From NCBI GenBank assembly GCA_020638465.1, contig JACKIM010000001.1, positions 558,001 through 622,000 on the forward strand: DNA of 64,000 bases, given 5' to 3'. This document shows positions 26,863 through 35,526 of this stretch, piece by piece (the stretch's first letter is position 1; every line of letters starts with the position of its first letter). Under the pieces are notes generated by a model. That model was given only the letters and a program-made list of their open reading frames with translations, ran no database searches and had not been told where the DNA came from. Origin of the DNA: Geminicoccaceae bacterium (GTDB lineage: Bacteria > Pseudomonadota > Alphaproteobacteria > Geminicoccales > Geminicoccaceae). A program made the position numbers and the translations under genes.

Positions 26863-27678
26863 ATGGTCAGGAATGACGTCACTGCGCTCGTCATCGGCTC
26901 GAAGGGGATGATCGGCCAGGCCCTGGTGGCAACCGGACTGGCGGGCTGCAGTCATGCCGCCCTCCGCGACGGGATGGACATTCCCTCTTCACTGCGCACT
27001 CTCGTTCACGCCGGGCGCGACCCCAGGCTGGGAACGTCCGACTACGACATCGACAATGATATCGAGAATGTCGCCGCACGGATCGCAGTGGAGCGCGACC
27101 TCCACTACATCATGCTTTCCAGCCGCAAGGTCTATGGCGACGCCCGCTCGCCCATCACCGAGGAAACTCCTCTGCGGCCGACAGATCTCTACGGTCGACA
27201 GAAACTGGCGATGGAAGAACGCCTGCGGGAGCGCCTCGGCTCGCGCCTGACCATTTTACGCATTTCCAACGTGTTTTCCCTGGAACCCGGCCGCCGCAGC
27301 TTCTTCGGCATGATGCTCGACCGGCTGGCGGGCGAGGGGGAAATCCGCTTCGACATGTCGCCCCTCACCGCCCGCGACTTCATCCCCCTTGAACTGGCCG
27401 CCGACATCATCGCCGCCATCGCCGTCGCACCACCCGGCGGCGTCGTCAACATCGGCTCCGGCGTACCGCTGCCCACCGGCGATCTCGCCCGCGCGGTCAT
27501 CGACGGCTTCGGCTCCGGCCGGCTCGTCAGCACCGACCTGACCATCCGCGATGCCTTCGTGCTCGACGTCGCCAGCATGTATGCGCTGACCGGCCTGCGG
27601 GTGACCCGCCAGCAGATCCTCAACCATGCCCGCCGTATCGGCGAAAGACTGCGCGCAGACCGCCTGCCGGCGGATTGA
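26863..27678 (+). CDS. NAD-dependent epimerase/dehydratase-like protein (extended SDR)
   Basis: 271-residue Rossmann protein. The coenzyme loop is GSKGMIG at 12-18, followed by a shortened N-terminal region without the usual second-strand acidic residue. The catalytic block has Ser in MLSSRKVYGD and the YxxxK motif LYGRQKLAM. Later segments RISNVFSLEPG, ARDFIPLELAADII and NIGSG.PLPTGDLA match sugar-nucleotide epimerases/dehydratases. It most resembles sugar-nucleotide modifying enzymes, but no glycosyltransferase or nucleotide-sugar gene is nearby to name the substrate. It starts at ATG 26863 (a TTG at 26854 is in frame) 56 bp after rnd, and its end faces the pyridoxal kinase gene. Confidence 0.85.
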   Translation: MVRNDVTALVIGSKGMIGQALVATGLAGCSHAALRDGMDIPSSLRTLVHAGRDPRLGTSDYDIDNDIENVAARIAVERDLHYIMLSSRKVYGDARSPITEETPLRPTDLYGRQKLAMEERLRERLGSRLTILRISNVFSLEPGRRSFFGMMLDRLAGEGEIRFDMSPLTARDFIPLELAADIIAAIAVAPPGGVVNIGSGVPLPTGDLARAVIDGFGSGRLVSTDLTIRDAFVLDVASMYALTGLRVTRQQILNHARRIGERLRADRLPAD

Positions 27679-27681
27679 CCG

Positions 27682-28536
27682 TCAGTCCGGCCGTCGTGCC
27701 GCCAACCGCCCGGACGGCCGTACCAGGAAGTCCTGTGCTTCGACCAGCAGCAGTTCCCCCGACCCCGCCTCGCTGGTGATCCGCACCAGATCGACCATCG
27801 CCGACACCGCCAGTTCCAGCGCCTCGCACAGCGAACCGGAGCGCAGGAAATGCCCGAGGAACAACGCCGCGAAACTGTCGCCCGTGCCGCTCAGCGCGAC
27901 CGGGACCCTGTCCTGCCAGACGATCCGGCACTCGTCCGCCGCCACCACGAGCGTACCCAGCTTGCCCGGCCGTTCCCCGACCTCGACACTGGTGACGACC
28001 ACGGCCTTCGGCCCCATCCGGCGCACCTCGTGCGCGGCGGCCACCATGTCTTCCAGACCTTCCGGCTCCCGTCCCGTCAGCACGCCGAGCTCGAAACGGT
28101 TGGGCGTGACAATGTCGGCCCGCGGCACGACCTCGTCGCGGAAGAACGCGGGAATGGCCGCATCGACGAAGAACCCGCAATCACTGTCGCCCATCACCGG
28201 ATCGCAAAGATAGAGGGCCTGCGGTACCTGCCCGCGCAGGCGATCCAGCGCATGCAGCACCGAACGCCCCATGCCCGGATCGCCGAGATAGCCGCTCAGC
28301 AGCGCGCGGCAATCCGCGAACGCCCCGACATCGGCCATGCCGTCGATGATGCCGCTGACGTCGGCGGGCGACAGTTCGATGCCTCGCCAGCGGCCATATC
28401 CCTTGTGGTTGCTGAGCGTGACGGTATGCACCGGCCAGACCTCGAAGCCGAGCCGCTGCAATGCGAACACCGCAGCCGAATTGCCGACATGGCCGAAGGC
28501 CACATGCGACTGGATGGAAAGAACAGCTTCGCTCAT
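27682..28536 (-). CDS. pdxY: Pyridoxal kinase
   Basis: 284-residue ribokinase-superfamily enzyme phosphorylating pyridoxal (and perhaps pyridoxine/pyridoxamine) for vitamin B6 salvage. The family start is MSEAVLSIQSHVAFGHVGNS, with the SHVAFGHVGN motif diagnostic of PdxK/PdxY. YLCDPVMGDSDCGFFVD and VTPNRFELGVLTG form the substrate and metal region, and SGTGDSFAALF supplies the anion hole and catalytic Asp. GAGGTG lies 4 bases before ATG 28536. It is divergent from pdxH, separated by 101 bp, so both salvage genes may share control. PdxY versus PdxK cannot be settled from sequence, so the symbol is tentative. Confidence 0.93.
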   Translation of the reverse strand: MSEAVLSIQSHVAFGHVGNSAAVFALQRLGFEVWPVHTVTLSNHKGYGRWRGIELSPADVSGIIDGMADVGAFADCRALLSGYLGDPGMGRSVLHALDRLRGQVPQALYLCDPVMGDSDCGFFVDAAIPAFFRDEVVPRADIVTPNRFELGVLTGREPEGLEDMVAAAHEVRRMGPKAVVVTSVEVGERPGKLGTLVVAADECRIVWQDRVPVALSGTGDSFAALFLGHFLRSGSLCEALELAVSAMVDLVRITSEAGSGELLLVEAQDFLVRPSGRLAARRPD

Positions 28537-28637
28537 CGGCACCTCGGGATCCGCGTCACCCGCAGGCAACCGCGATTGGCTCTTGCATGTCGTCCTCATT
28601 CGGCGATCGTGGGGCAAGCTGCAACGGAGATCCTGTC

Positions 28638-29276
28638 ATGCTGCTCGACCCCAGCGAAATGCGCCAGAACTACGATCGCGACAAACTGCTCGAAGACATG
28701 GTCGATCCCGACCCCATCCGTCAATTCGCGGCATGGTTCGAGGATGCCCGCAAGGGCGAACTGATGGAACCCAATGCCATGAGTCTTTCCACCTGCACCA
28801 GCACCGGCAGCCTTTCCTCGCGCATGGTGCTGATGAAGGGCTTCGACGAGCACGGCTTCACCTTCTTCACCAATTACGACAGCCGCAAGGGCCGCGAGCT
28901 CGCCGACAATGCCCGCGCCGCCCTGCTGTTCTGGTGGGACCGGCTGCATCGCCAGGTGCGCATCGAGGGCCGGGTCGAGCGGGTCGACACGGACGAATCC
29001 GACAGCTATTTCTCCAGCCGTCCGCATGGAAGCCGCATCGGGGCGACGGTCTCGCCGCAGAGCAGGGTGATCGATGGCCGCAAGTGGCTGGAGGATGAAT
29101 TCGCCCGGACGGAAAAGGAATATCCCGACGATGTTCCCCGACCGGAGCATTGGGGCGGCTACCGGGTCGTTCCCGAAATGATGGAATTCTGGCAGGGGCG
29201 AATTTCCCGCTTGCATGACCGCCTCGCCTACAAGCGGGTCGGCGGCGGCTGGACCATCGAGCGCCTCGCACCCTGA
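28638..29276 (+). CDS. pdxH: Pyridoxamine/pyridoxine 5'-phosphate oxidase
   Basis: FMN enzyme of 212 residues making pyridoxal 5'-phosphate from PNP or PMP. Visible landmarks are DPIRQFAAWFEDARKGEL, NAMSLSTCT, SSRMVLMKGFDEHGFTFFTN (FMN/PLP site), SRKGRELADNARAALLFWW and the C-terminal WQGRISRLHDRLAY motif with the catalytic Arg and His; all are standard for PdxH and the length is normal. ATG 28638 has GGAGA 8 bases upstream. It is divergent from pyridoxal kinase and convergent with a PLP-dependent trans-sulfuration enzyme, giving a small B6-centred neighbourhood. Confidence 0.96.
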   Translation: MLLDPSEMRQNYDRDKLLEDMVDPDPIRQFAAWFEDARKGELMEPNAMSLSTCTSTGSLSSRMVLMKGFDEHGFTFFTNYDSRKGRELADNARAALLFWWDRLHRQVRIEGRVERVDTDESDSYFSSRPHGSRIGATVSPQSRVIDGRKWLEDEFARTEKEYPDDVPRPEHWGGYRVVPEMMEFWQGRISRLHDRLAYKRVGGGWTIERLAP

Positions 29277-29292
29277 TCCGCCGCCGCCTTGC

Positions 29293-30486
29293 TCAGGCCG
29301 ACCGGCTCGCCTCGATCGCGGCTGCGAACTCGGTCGTGAGCTGGTCGATGTTCTCGACTCCCACCGACACCCGGATGAAGCCCTCGCCGATGCCGAGCGC
29401 CTCGCGCCCTTCCGGCGTCAGCACCCGGTGCGACGAACTCGCCGGATGGCTCAGCGTCGTGCCGATGTCGCCCAGCGTCGGCGCGAAGGCGATATGCTCG
29501 GCCCGGCGCAGGAAGGCGTTGACCGCCGCCCGGCCACCCGCCAGCGTGAAGCTCACCATGTTGCCGAAATGCCCGGCATTGCCGCCCAGCAACGCCACCG
29601 CACGGGCATGGTCGGGATGGCTCTCCAGCCCGGGATAGAGCACGCTTTCCACGCCGTCCTGCGTGGAAAGGAATTCTGCCAGCCGCTTCGCATTGGCCAG
29701 TGCCCGCTCGAATCGCAGCTCGAAACTGTACAATCCCCGTTCGGCCAGCCAGCAGTCGAACGGGCTGCCGGTCAGCCCCCAGGTCACCGCCGCGTCGCGA
29801 AAGGCGGTGTTCCTCTGCTCGTTGTCCCCGACGATATAGCCCAGCGTGACATCGGCATGCCCGGCCAGCAGCTTGGTCACCGAATGAATGACCACATGGG
29901 CACCATGCTCCAGCGGGCGAAAGGCCAATGGCGTGGTGAAGGTGTTGTCCACCGCCAGCACCAGCCCGTATCGCTCGGCGATCCGCGCCAGCCCCTCGAT
30001 ATCGGCGATCCGCAGCGTCGGGTTGGACACCAGTTCCACCAGCAGCAGTCTCGTCTCCGGCCGGATCGCCGCCTCCACCTGCCCGGGCCGCGTCGCATCG
30101 GCCAGCGTCGCCGCGAAGCCCATGCGCGGCAGGTCCCGGGTCAGCAGCCGCTGGGAACGACCGTAGAGCTGGTCGCCGGCGACGACATGGTCGCCCGCCT
30201 CCAGCAGGCCCAGGAACAGCGCGGATACCGCCGCCATCCCCGATCCGGTGATGACCCCGCCCCTTGCTCCCTCCAGCCAGTCGATCTTCTCCGCCAGCAT
30301 GGCGGCATTGGGATGCCCCTCGCGGGCATAGGTGAAGCCCTGTTCGCGCCCTTCATATTGCGCGTCCAGTTCGTCGGCATCGGTGGAACGGTAGACCACC
30401 GACGGCCAGATCGGCGTGACCACCGGCCGCGACACCGAGACCGGCACCGCCTGCCGCCGCACGAGGGAACGGGGATCATGCGTCAC
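29293..30486 (-). CDS. PLP-dependent trans-sulfuration family enzyme (cystathionine lyase or sulfhydrylase)
   Basis: 397-residue Cys/Met metabolism PLP enzyme. PLP binds Lys205 in HSVTKLLAGHADV; the phosphate-binding SGMAAVSAL, NPTLRIADIE and AVDNTFTTP are typical of the family. The N-terminus lacks a longer arm. Residues around YEGREQGFTYAREGHPN contain the Tyr and Arg that reach over from the partner subunit. Candidates are cystathionine beta-lyase, cystathionine gamma-synthase/lyase and O-succinylhomoserine sulfhydrylase; sequence alone does not decide. It starts at GTG 30486 with AGAGGA 8-9 bases upstream. Its end faces pdxH, which makes its cofactor. Confidence 0.9.
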   Translation of the reverse strand: MTHDPRSLVRRQAVPVSVSRPVVTPIWPSVVYRSTDADELDAQYEGREQGFTYAREGHPNAAMLAEKIDWLEGARGGVITGSGMAAVSALFLGLLEAGDHVVAGDQLYGRSQRLLTRDLPRMGFAATLADATRPGQVEAAIRPETRLLLVELVSNPTLRIADIEGLARIAERYGLVLAVDNTFTTPLAFRPLEHGAHVVIHSVTKLLAGHADVTLGYIVGDNEQRNTAFRDAAVTWGLTGSPFDCWLAERGLYSFELRFERALANAKRLAEFLSTQDGVESVLYPGLESHPDHARAVALLGGNAGHFGNMVSFTLAGGRAAVNAFLRRAEHIAFAPTLGDIGTTLSHPASSSHRVLTPEGREALGIGEGFIRVSVGVENIDQLTTEFAAAIEASRSA

Positions 30487-30767
30487 CTGGGTTGTCCTCT
30501 CTCACATCGGGATATTTCATCATTCCAGACCTTCTGCCACCGGCGATACGTCCCGCTCCATGGCCATCGCCCGTTCGGCAAGACGCGGGGCTTCCGGCGG
30601 ACAAATTTCCAGAAGTGGGTCGAAACGTAAATATGCTGACTGCTGAAGGCCAGTTCCGGCATGGCCGGCAAATTCCGGAACTGCAAGCGCGGAGAGGGGT
30701 ACAAGATTGCGAAAATAAGTTTTTATTCCTTGACTCTTGTGCTGTCTTTCCATCATAACCTCCCCCC
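30487..30767 (+). other. 281 bp intergenic region upstream of an unknown gene
   Basis: No convincing gene. Short frames here on either strand have poor codon bias. It holds the ribosome site of the trans-sulfuration gene on the minus strand and the promoter-like motif at 30730-30758 on the plus strand. The stretch 30690-30767 is AT-rich compared with its surroundings. Confidence 0.6.
30730..30758 (+). promoter_or_regulatory. Sigma-70-like promoter ahead of the 30768 gene
   Basis: TTGACT (30730-30735), a 17-base spacer and TCATAA (30753-30758) lie immediately before the ATG at 30768, so the transcript would have almost no leader. There is no Shine-Dalgarno in that space, consistent with a leaderless or near-leaderless mRNA. 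Confidence 0.55.
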
Positions 30768-31553
30768 ATGTCCCACACCCCCACCACACCCCCCATATTG
30801 CCGCGCAAACTCGCCGGCCGGGTCTTTCGCTGGGGCGCGCCTCGCTTCCTGAAGGTGTGCTGGCTGGTGGCGACCGGGCGGCGCGGCGTGCTGTCGGGGC
30901 CGGCGGTCCGGCTCGATGTGGCGGAGGTCGACGGGCTGGAACATCTGCCGCATGTGGCGGGTGTCCTGTCGGCGATGCGGGCGGGACTATCCCCACATGG
31001 CGGACATGGCCTTCGGGCGATCCTCCACCGCCTGCTGCTGTTCCACTCCCGCGACTGGTTCCGCCAGTTGCAGGACAACTCCCTAGCGCAATCCGTCGCA
31101 TCGGCGGATGGTGCCGAAAGGGCATGGCTGGATCGTGCCGGACGCAGGGGAATGGGGAATGTCATCACCTCGCTGCTGAAGTCGGTGGCCAGAGGGATCG
31201 ATGTGCCGGATGTCTGCCCGGTGCCATGGTCGCTCACGGAGGACACTCCCGGGGCGGCGAAACCCGCAAGGGCGAGGAAATCCCGCAGCGAGGAGGAAAG
31301 GCTCCGCGCAAGGGGACGGTCCCGCCTGTTGAAAAGTCTCCACGAGCATATCCTCGACGCGATGATGACGACCCCGCAGGCGGGAGCGTTCGCCATCTTC
31401 GCGCCGGACGAGTTGCGCCTCATCCGTGCGCTTCCGCCCGGCGATTTCCCCGACCTGCCGCCGCCACCCGTGCGGCCCGTGTCGGCGACGCGGCCGCTGC
31501 CGGTCTGCAAACCCCATCCGGTATTCGGAAAATCGCTCTCCGGCATCCCCTGA
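30768..31553 (+). CDS. Unrecognised basic protein, 261 residues
   Basis: I do not recognise a family. The codon bias (third positions mostly G or C) favours this frame over the overlapping minus-strand frame of similar length. The protein is basic and has no signal peptide or clear membrane helix. The N-terminal part is moderately hydrophobic and Arg-rich (APRFLKVCWLVATGRRGVLS), the middle has helices with DWFRQLQD, and after a Lys/Arg/Glu-rich linker near 165-185 comes a helix LLKSLHEHILDAMMTTP. The tail is Pro-rich. A good -35/-10 pair sits just upstream but no ribosome site, so leaderless translation is possible. Neighbours are a PLP enzyme and a serine protease; they give no functional clue. 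Confidence 0.6.
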   Translation: MSHTPTTPPILPRKLAGRVFRWGAPRFLKVCWLVATGRRGVLSGPAVRLDVAEVDGLEHLPHVAGVLSAMRAGLSPHGGHGLRAILHRLLLFHSRDWFRQLQDNSLAQSVASADGAERAWLDRAGRRGMGNVITSLLKSVARGIDVPDVCPVPWSLTEDTPGAAKPARARKSRSEEERLRARGRSRLLKSLHEHILDAMMTTPQAGAFAIFAPDELRLIRALPPGDFPDLPPPPVRPVSATRPLPVCKPHPVFGKSLSGIP

Positions 31554-31687
31554 CGCCTTCGTGCGAGTCGATTCTACAGTGGAAATGATGGAATTGAGCT
31601 GCACGGACCCACTGTTGTTCTGGCCAAATGCCGCGACAAGGGCTAGCAGCATGGGACCTGCGTAACTTCGAAGGGATTTCCTTCGTG

Positions 31688-32458
31688 ATGAAACCGGCAA
31701 TCGCGGCCCTTGCCGCTTGTGGACTCCTGCTGGCTCCGACCCTGCACGCGGCTCCGTCGCTGCCGGGCATTTTCGGCAAGGATGACCGGCGGGTGGTCAA
31801 GGAGGACGAGCAGAAGACATGGAATGCGGTGGGCCGTCTCAACCGCCAGGGTGGCGGCTTCTGCACGGCCGTCCTGATCGCGCCCCGCGAGGTGCTCACC
31901 GCGGCGCACTGCCTCTGGGATGCACAGCGCAAGCGGTGGCTGCCGCCGGAGGCCATCCATTTCGTACCCGGATACCGGCGGGGACAGTATCTCGGCCATG
32001 CCCAGGGGACGAGCTTCCGCCTGTCGGACACCATCGAGATGACCGATGACGGCAGGCCGGCCGATCCGGTCGATGACTGGGCGGTGGTCAGGCTCGACCT
32101 CAACCTCGAAGACGGTGCCGGCATCCATCCGCTCCAGTTGGCCGGCCCCAGCGCCCGCGCGGAGCTTCGCGAAAACACCGACCTGACGCGGATCGGTTAC
32201 AGCCGCGATCGCCCCTACCTGCCCGCGATCGTCGATCATTGCCGGGCGCTCGGCTCGATGGAACATGGCCGGCTGCTGCTTCATGACTGCGACGCGACCA
32301 TGGGCGATTCCGGTTCGCCGCTGCTGGCCAGGCGCAACGGCACGATGGTGGTGATGGGCGTGCATTCGGCGGTGGTCCGCTTCGGCAATGACGAGGCGGG
32401 CGTGGCGGTCTTCGTCGAGCGGCAACTGCCGGCCGGGGTGCTGATGCCGAAGCCTTGA
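31688..32458 (+). CDS. Secreted trypsin-like serine protease
   Basis: 256-residue chymotrypsin-fold protease exported by a Sec signal peptide (MKPAIAALAACGLLLAPTLHA, cleavage near 22). Catalytic triad: His74 in TAAHCL, Asp130 in PVDDWAVVRL and Ser208 in GDSGSPLL. Cys residues 59 and 75 could form the usual disulfide next to the catalytic His. The residue preceding the active-site loop is not a clear specificity Asp, so trypsin-like cleavage after Arg/Lys is not assured. Starts are ATG 31688 or GTG 31685; the ribosome site GAAGGGA is a little far. No inhibitor or secretion gene lies beside it. Confidence 0.9.
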   Translation: MKPAIAALAACGLLLAPTLHAAPSLPGIFGKDDRRVVKEDEQKTWNAVGRLNRQGGGFCTAVLIAPREVLTAAHCLWDAQRKRWLPPEAIHFVPGYRRGQYLGHAQGTSFRLSDTIEMTDDGRPADPVDDWAVVRLDLNLEDGAGIHPLQLAGPSARAELRENTDLTRIGYSRDRPYLPAIVDHCRALGSMEHGRLLLHDCDATMGDSGSPLLARRNGTMVVMGVHSAVVRFGNDEAGVAVFVERQLPAGVLMPKP

Positions 32459-32581
32459 CCCGCTTCGACCGGACATGTTCATATCCGGCGATTGCGCCGG
32501 CAACGCTGGCCTCGACCTTGTCGGCGAAGTCATTGATTCTCGACTACAGGCAGGAATATCAACCCGGAAAGGCAGGATGTC

Positions 32582-33565
32582 ATGATTACCCGACGCAAGG
32601 TCCTGGCCGGAACGGCTGCAACCGCGGCCACCGCCACCACGTCCGCGGCCCTGTCGGCGCTGCCGTCCGGCGTCGCCCGCGCATCGGCACCGCTCCTCGG
32701 TCCGTCACGGCCGACGGTCTACCGCTTCCGGCTCGGCGATTTCGAGGTGACGACGCTTCTCGACGGCGCGATCCGGCTCGGCGGACCGTTCCCGATCTTC
32801 GGCGCCGACCAGACGGCCGAGACGGTGGCCTCGTTCGCCGCCGAGAACCACCTGCCCGCGGACCGCATGGAGATCGCCTTCACCCCGGTGATCGTCAATA
32901 CCGGCAGCCAGATCATCCTGTTCGACACCGGCAATGGTGCCGCCGGCCGGCCCGACGCCGGCAATCTCCACGACGCGATGGCCCTGGCGGGCTACGGCGC
33001 GGACCAGGTCGACACGGTGGTCATCACCCACATGCACCCCGACCATATCGGCGGGCTCATGGATGGCGAGCAGCCCGCCTTTGCCAGGGCGCGCTACGTC
33101 ACTGCCGCCGCCGAGTACGATTTCTGGTCGAACGGTGACCGGCTGGCCGACGAGGCCACCCGGGACAATGCCCAGCTCGTGCGCCGCAATGTCATGCCGC
33201 TGGCCGAAAAGACCACCTTCATTGCCGACGGCGACAGCGTCGCTTCGGGGATCACCGCCATCGATGCCGGCGGCCATACGCCCGGGCACATGGCCTACCA
33301 CCTCGAAAGCGAGGGGCGCCGGCTCCTCCTGTGGGCCGACACGGCCAATCACTATGTCATGTCAGTGCAGCGTCCCGAATGGGAGGTACAGTTCGACATG
33401 GACAAGGAGGCCGCGGCAGCGACGCGCAGGACGCTGTTCGAGATGGCCGCATCCGACAACATTCCGGTGACCGGCTATCACATGCCGTTCCCGGCAGTGG
33501 GTTATATCGACAAGATGGCCGAAGACTTCCGCTGGGTGCAGGCCAGCTACCAGATGAACCTGTGA
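32582..33565 (+). CDS. Tat-exported metallo-beta-lactamase-fold hydrolase
   Basis: 327-residue MBL-fold protein with a twin-arginine signal (TRRKVLAG at 3-10, then an Ala-rich hydrophobic stretch to about 36), so it is folded with its metals before export to the periplasm. Metal ligands: His150, His152, Asp154 and His155 in THMHPDHIGG, His236 in GHTPGH and probably the Asp in LLLWADTANH. The family includes lactonases (AiiA/AttM-like) and related hydrolases; the DGAIRLGGPFPIFG segment after the signal is typical of this exported subgroup. The substrate is unknown. It lies between the serine protease and the TRAP operon, both on the same strand, with gaps of 123 and 281 bp, so it is probably independently expressed. 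Confidence 0.9.
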   Translation: MITRRKVLAGTAATAATATTSAALSALPSGVARASAPLLGPSRPTVYRFRLGDFEVTTLLDGAIRLGGPFPIFGADQTAETVASFAAENHLPADRMEIAFTPVIVNTGSQIILFDTGNGAAGRPDAGNLHDAMALAGYGADQVDTVVITHMHPDHIGGLMDGEQPAFARARYVTAAAEYDFWSNGDRLADEATRDNAQLVRRNVMPLAEKTTFIADGDSVASGITAIDAGGHTPGHMAYHLESEGRRLLLWADTANHYVMSVQRPEWEVQFDMDKEAAAATRRTLFEMAASDNIPVTGYHMPFPAVGYIDKMAEDFRWVQASYQMNL

Positions 33566-33692
33566 CAATGACAGTGGAAACACGGGGAATGGGAACGCGC
33601 GATGAACGGTCTTCGCGCTGCCTGCCCCGGCCTGCCCGTCCGTGACGTCGGAACATCATTATCCCAACATCGGGAAATTACCTATTTTAGTA

Positions 33693-33704
33693 ATGCCAAG
33701 GCAT
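33693..33704. promoter_or_regulatory. Short palindrome upstream of the TRAP operon
   Basis: ATGCC-AA-GGCAT forms a 5-bp-arm palindrome about 145 bases upstream of dctP in the 281 bp gap after the MBL gene. The gap also has an AT-rich TATTTT just before it. It could be an operator for TRAP control, but the site is short and I see no regulator gene next to it. Otherwise the gap (33566-33846) contains nothing I can call. Confidence 0.25.
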
Positions 33705-33846
33705 CATCGGAGCATTTCACGCGCAATATGTGGTTTACAAAACGCGCGCTCATGGCCATCCCTCCTCGCAGGTCCCGACAAGCCATCGGGCGATGCGGGT
33801 GGCTGGCCCACACGCAACAAGCTGGAACCATCAGGAGAGGAATGGC

Positions 33847-34869
33847 ATGGCCATGAAAACCTTTACATCAGCACTTGCAGGCACGGCGCTGGCCGTCCTG
33901 TTCGCCACCGGCGCGCTCGCCGAGACCACGACCCTGCGCATCCAGTCGCATTATGCGCCCGAGACCCCATCGGGCAAGCTGGCGGCCGAATACGTCGACA
34001 ACGTGCAGACCATGTCGAACGGCGAGATCCAGATCGAGATGTTCTACTCGTCGTCCGTGGTGAAGACGGTGGAGACCTTCGACGCCGCCGCCACCGGCAT
34101 CCTCGACTGCGACATGACCGGCGGTGCCTACCAGACCGGCAAGGACCCGGCCTTCCAGTTCGTCGGCGATATCATGGGCGGCTACGACACCCCCTACCAG
34201 CAGCTGTCGTGGCTGTACTACGGCGGCGGTCTCGAAGCGGCCGAGGAACTGTACAACCGCTTCGGCATGGAACTGGTCGGCTGGTGGATCTATGGCCAGG
34301 AAAGCCTCGCCTCGGCCAAGCCGCTGCACACCGTCGAAGACCTGAAGAACTGGAAGTTCCGTTCGCCCCCCGGCATGGAGACCAAGATCTTCGAGAACCT
34401 CGGCGCGAAGCCGGTCGTGATGGACTTCACCGAGGTGTTCACGGCACTCGAGTCGGGCATCATCGACGGCGCGGATGCTTCCGGCCTCGCCAACAACATG
34501 GGGCTGGGCCTCTACGACCTCGTCAATAATGCCACCTATCCCGGCTTCCACTCGATGCCCGCCGACCACCTTGCCTGCAACAAGGCCAAGTGGGACGCCA
34601 TGCCCGAGAGCCATCGCCGCATCATGAAGGTGGCCATGGAATCCCTGGCACTTCGCACCGCCCTGACGTTCGACAAGAAGAACGCCGAGGCTGCCGAAAA
34701 GCTGACCGCCCAGGGTGTGGCGCTCGACAACTGGTCGACCGAGGAGCGGCAGAAGTTCCGCGAAGCCGCGCAGGCTGCATGGACGGACTTCGCCACCACA
34801 GATGCCGCCAAGGCCCTGCTGGCAAGCCACATTGCCTACATGAAGCAGCTTGGTCTCGTGAAGGAATAA
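33847..34869 (+). CDS. dctP: TRAP transporter solute-binding protein (DctP family)
   Basis: Periplasmic binding protein of a tripartite ATP-independent transporter, 340 residues. Sec signal peptide MAMKTFTSALAGTALAVLFA with cleavage after ALA near 26. The mature protein shows the TRAP signatures: the early LRIQSHYAPETP, then GELDI-like ATGILDCDM, the LKNWKFRSPPGMETKIFENLGAKPVVM region, including the Arg that binds the ligand carboxylate, and EVFTALESGIIDGAD. Several Trp/Tyr in the YDTPYQQLSWLYYGGG loop look like the mannitol/chloroaromatic or C4-dicarboxylate-unlike subgroup. The ligand is a carboxylate of unknown identity. GGAGAGG precedes ATG 33847. First gene of dctPQM, followed by a perfect hairpin. 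Confidence 0.95.
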   Translation: MAMKTFTSALAGTALAVLFATGALAETTTLRIQSHYAPETPSGKLAAEYVDNVQTMSNGEIQIEMFYSSSVVKTVETFDAAATGILDCDMTGGAYQTGKDPAFQFVGDIMGGYDTPYQQLSWLYYGGGLEAAEELYNRFGMELVGWWIYGQESLASAKPLHTVEDLKNWKFRSPPGMETKIFENLGAKPVVMDFTEVFTALESGIIDGADASGLANNMGLGLYDLVNNATYPGFHSMPADHLACNKAKWDAMPESHRRIMKVAMESLALRTALTFDKKNAEAAEKLTAQGVALDNWSTEERQKFREAAQAAWTDFATTDAAKALLASHIAYMKQLGLVKE

Positions 34870-34878
34870 TCTGACACA

Positions 34879-34910
34879 AGGAGCGATTCGACAGTTGTCG
34901 AATCGCTCCT
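34879..34910 (+). repeat. Perfect 15-bp inverted repeat in the dctP-dctQ gap
   Basis: AGGAGCGATTCGACA (34879-34893), a 2-base centre, and the exact reverse complement (34896-34910) form a long hairpin ten bases after the dctP stop. No T-run follows, so it probably protects the dctP 3' end and/or lets only part of the transcripts reach dctQM. This is a known strategy for making binding protein in excess. Confidence 0.85.
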
Positions 34911-34950
34911 GCCGTCAAGGGCCACCGATAACAAAGGGGAGGATTGGCGC

Positions 34951-35523
34951 ATGGTCGAACATGAACGTACCGGGTGGGTCGACCTGATCACCTGGAGTTT
35001 CAGCCGCATCGCCATGTGGGCGACAGCCTTCATCGTCGCGATCATCTTCTACGAAGTGGTGATGCGCTACATCTTTCAGGCGCCCACCCTCTGGGTGAAC
35101 GAGATGTCGTTGTGGGTGGCCGGCGGAATCTACCTGACGGCCGGGCTCTATGCCCTGCAGCAGCGCAGTCACATCCGCATCTTCATCCTCTATGACCTGG
35201 CACCGCGCTGGATGCGCAAGCTGTTCGACGTGCTCTCGGTGTTCTGCGTCTGCGTCTTCGCCTTCGCGGTCATCTGGGGAGGTTTCGGCGAGGCCCGGGA
35301 CAAGTTCATGCGCTGGGAGACCTTCGGAACGGCCTTCGATCCGCCGATCCCGGCGACCATCAAGCCGCTGATCCTCATCACCCTGTTCCTGCTCGCCCTC
35401 CAGTCGATCTCCAATCTGATCCACGACTGGCACAAGGACCCGGAAAGCCACGATCCAGCAGACGATATCGAACTGAGTGCCGACGAGATCGCCGCCCTTC
35501 GACGCGTCGGCGAGGGGAAATAA
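34951..35523 (+). CDS. dctQ: TRAP transporter small permease (DctQ family)
   Basis: 190-residue membrane subunit with four predicted helices (about 14-36, 48-68, 88-110 and 130-152). Typical DctQ features are FYEVVMRYIFQAPTLWVNEMS in the second half of helix 1 and the loop, and a polar, acidic C-terminal tail rich in Asp/Glu. It forms the membrane scaffold for DctM. ATG 34951 has GGGGAGGA at good spacing. Its stop lies 3 bases before dctM, so they are likely coupled. Confidence 0.94.
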   Translation: MVEHERTGWVDLITWSFSRIAMWATAFIVAIIFYEVVMRYIFQAPTLWVNEMSLWVAGGIYLTAGLYALQQRSHIRIFILYDLAPRWMRKLFDVLSVFCVCVFAFAVIWGGFGEARDKFMRWETFGTAFDPPIPATIKPLILITLFLLALQSISNLIHDWHKDPESHDPADDIELSADEIAALRRVGEGK

Positions 35524-35526
35524 GCA

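Noticed and set aside
33602..33856. 84-codon frame ahead of dctP
   Set aside because: No ribosome site, mixed composition, and it overlaps the dctP start; it lies in a probable regulatory gap.
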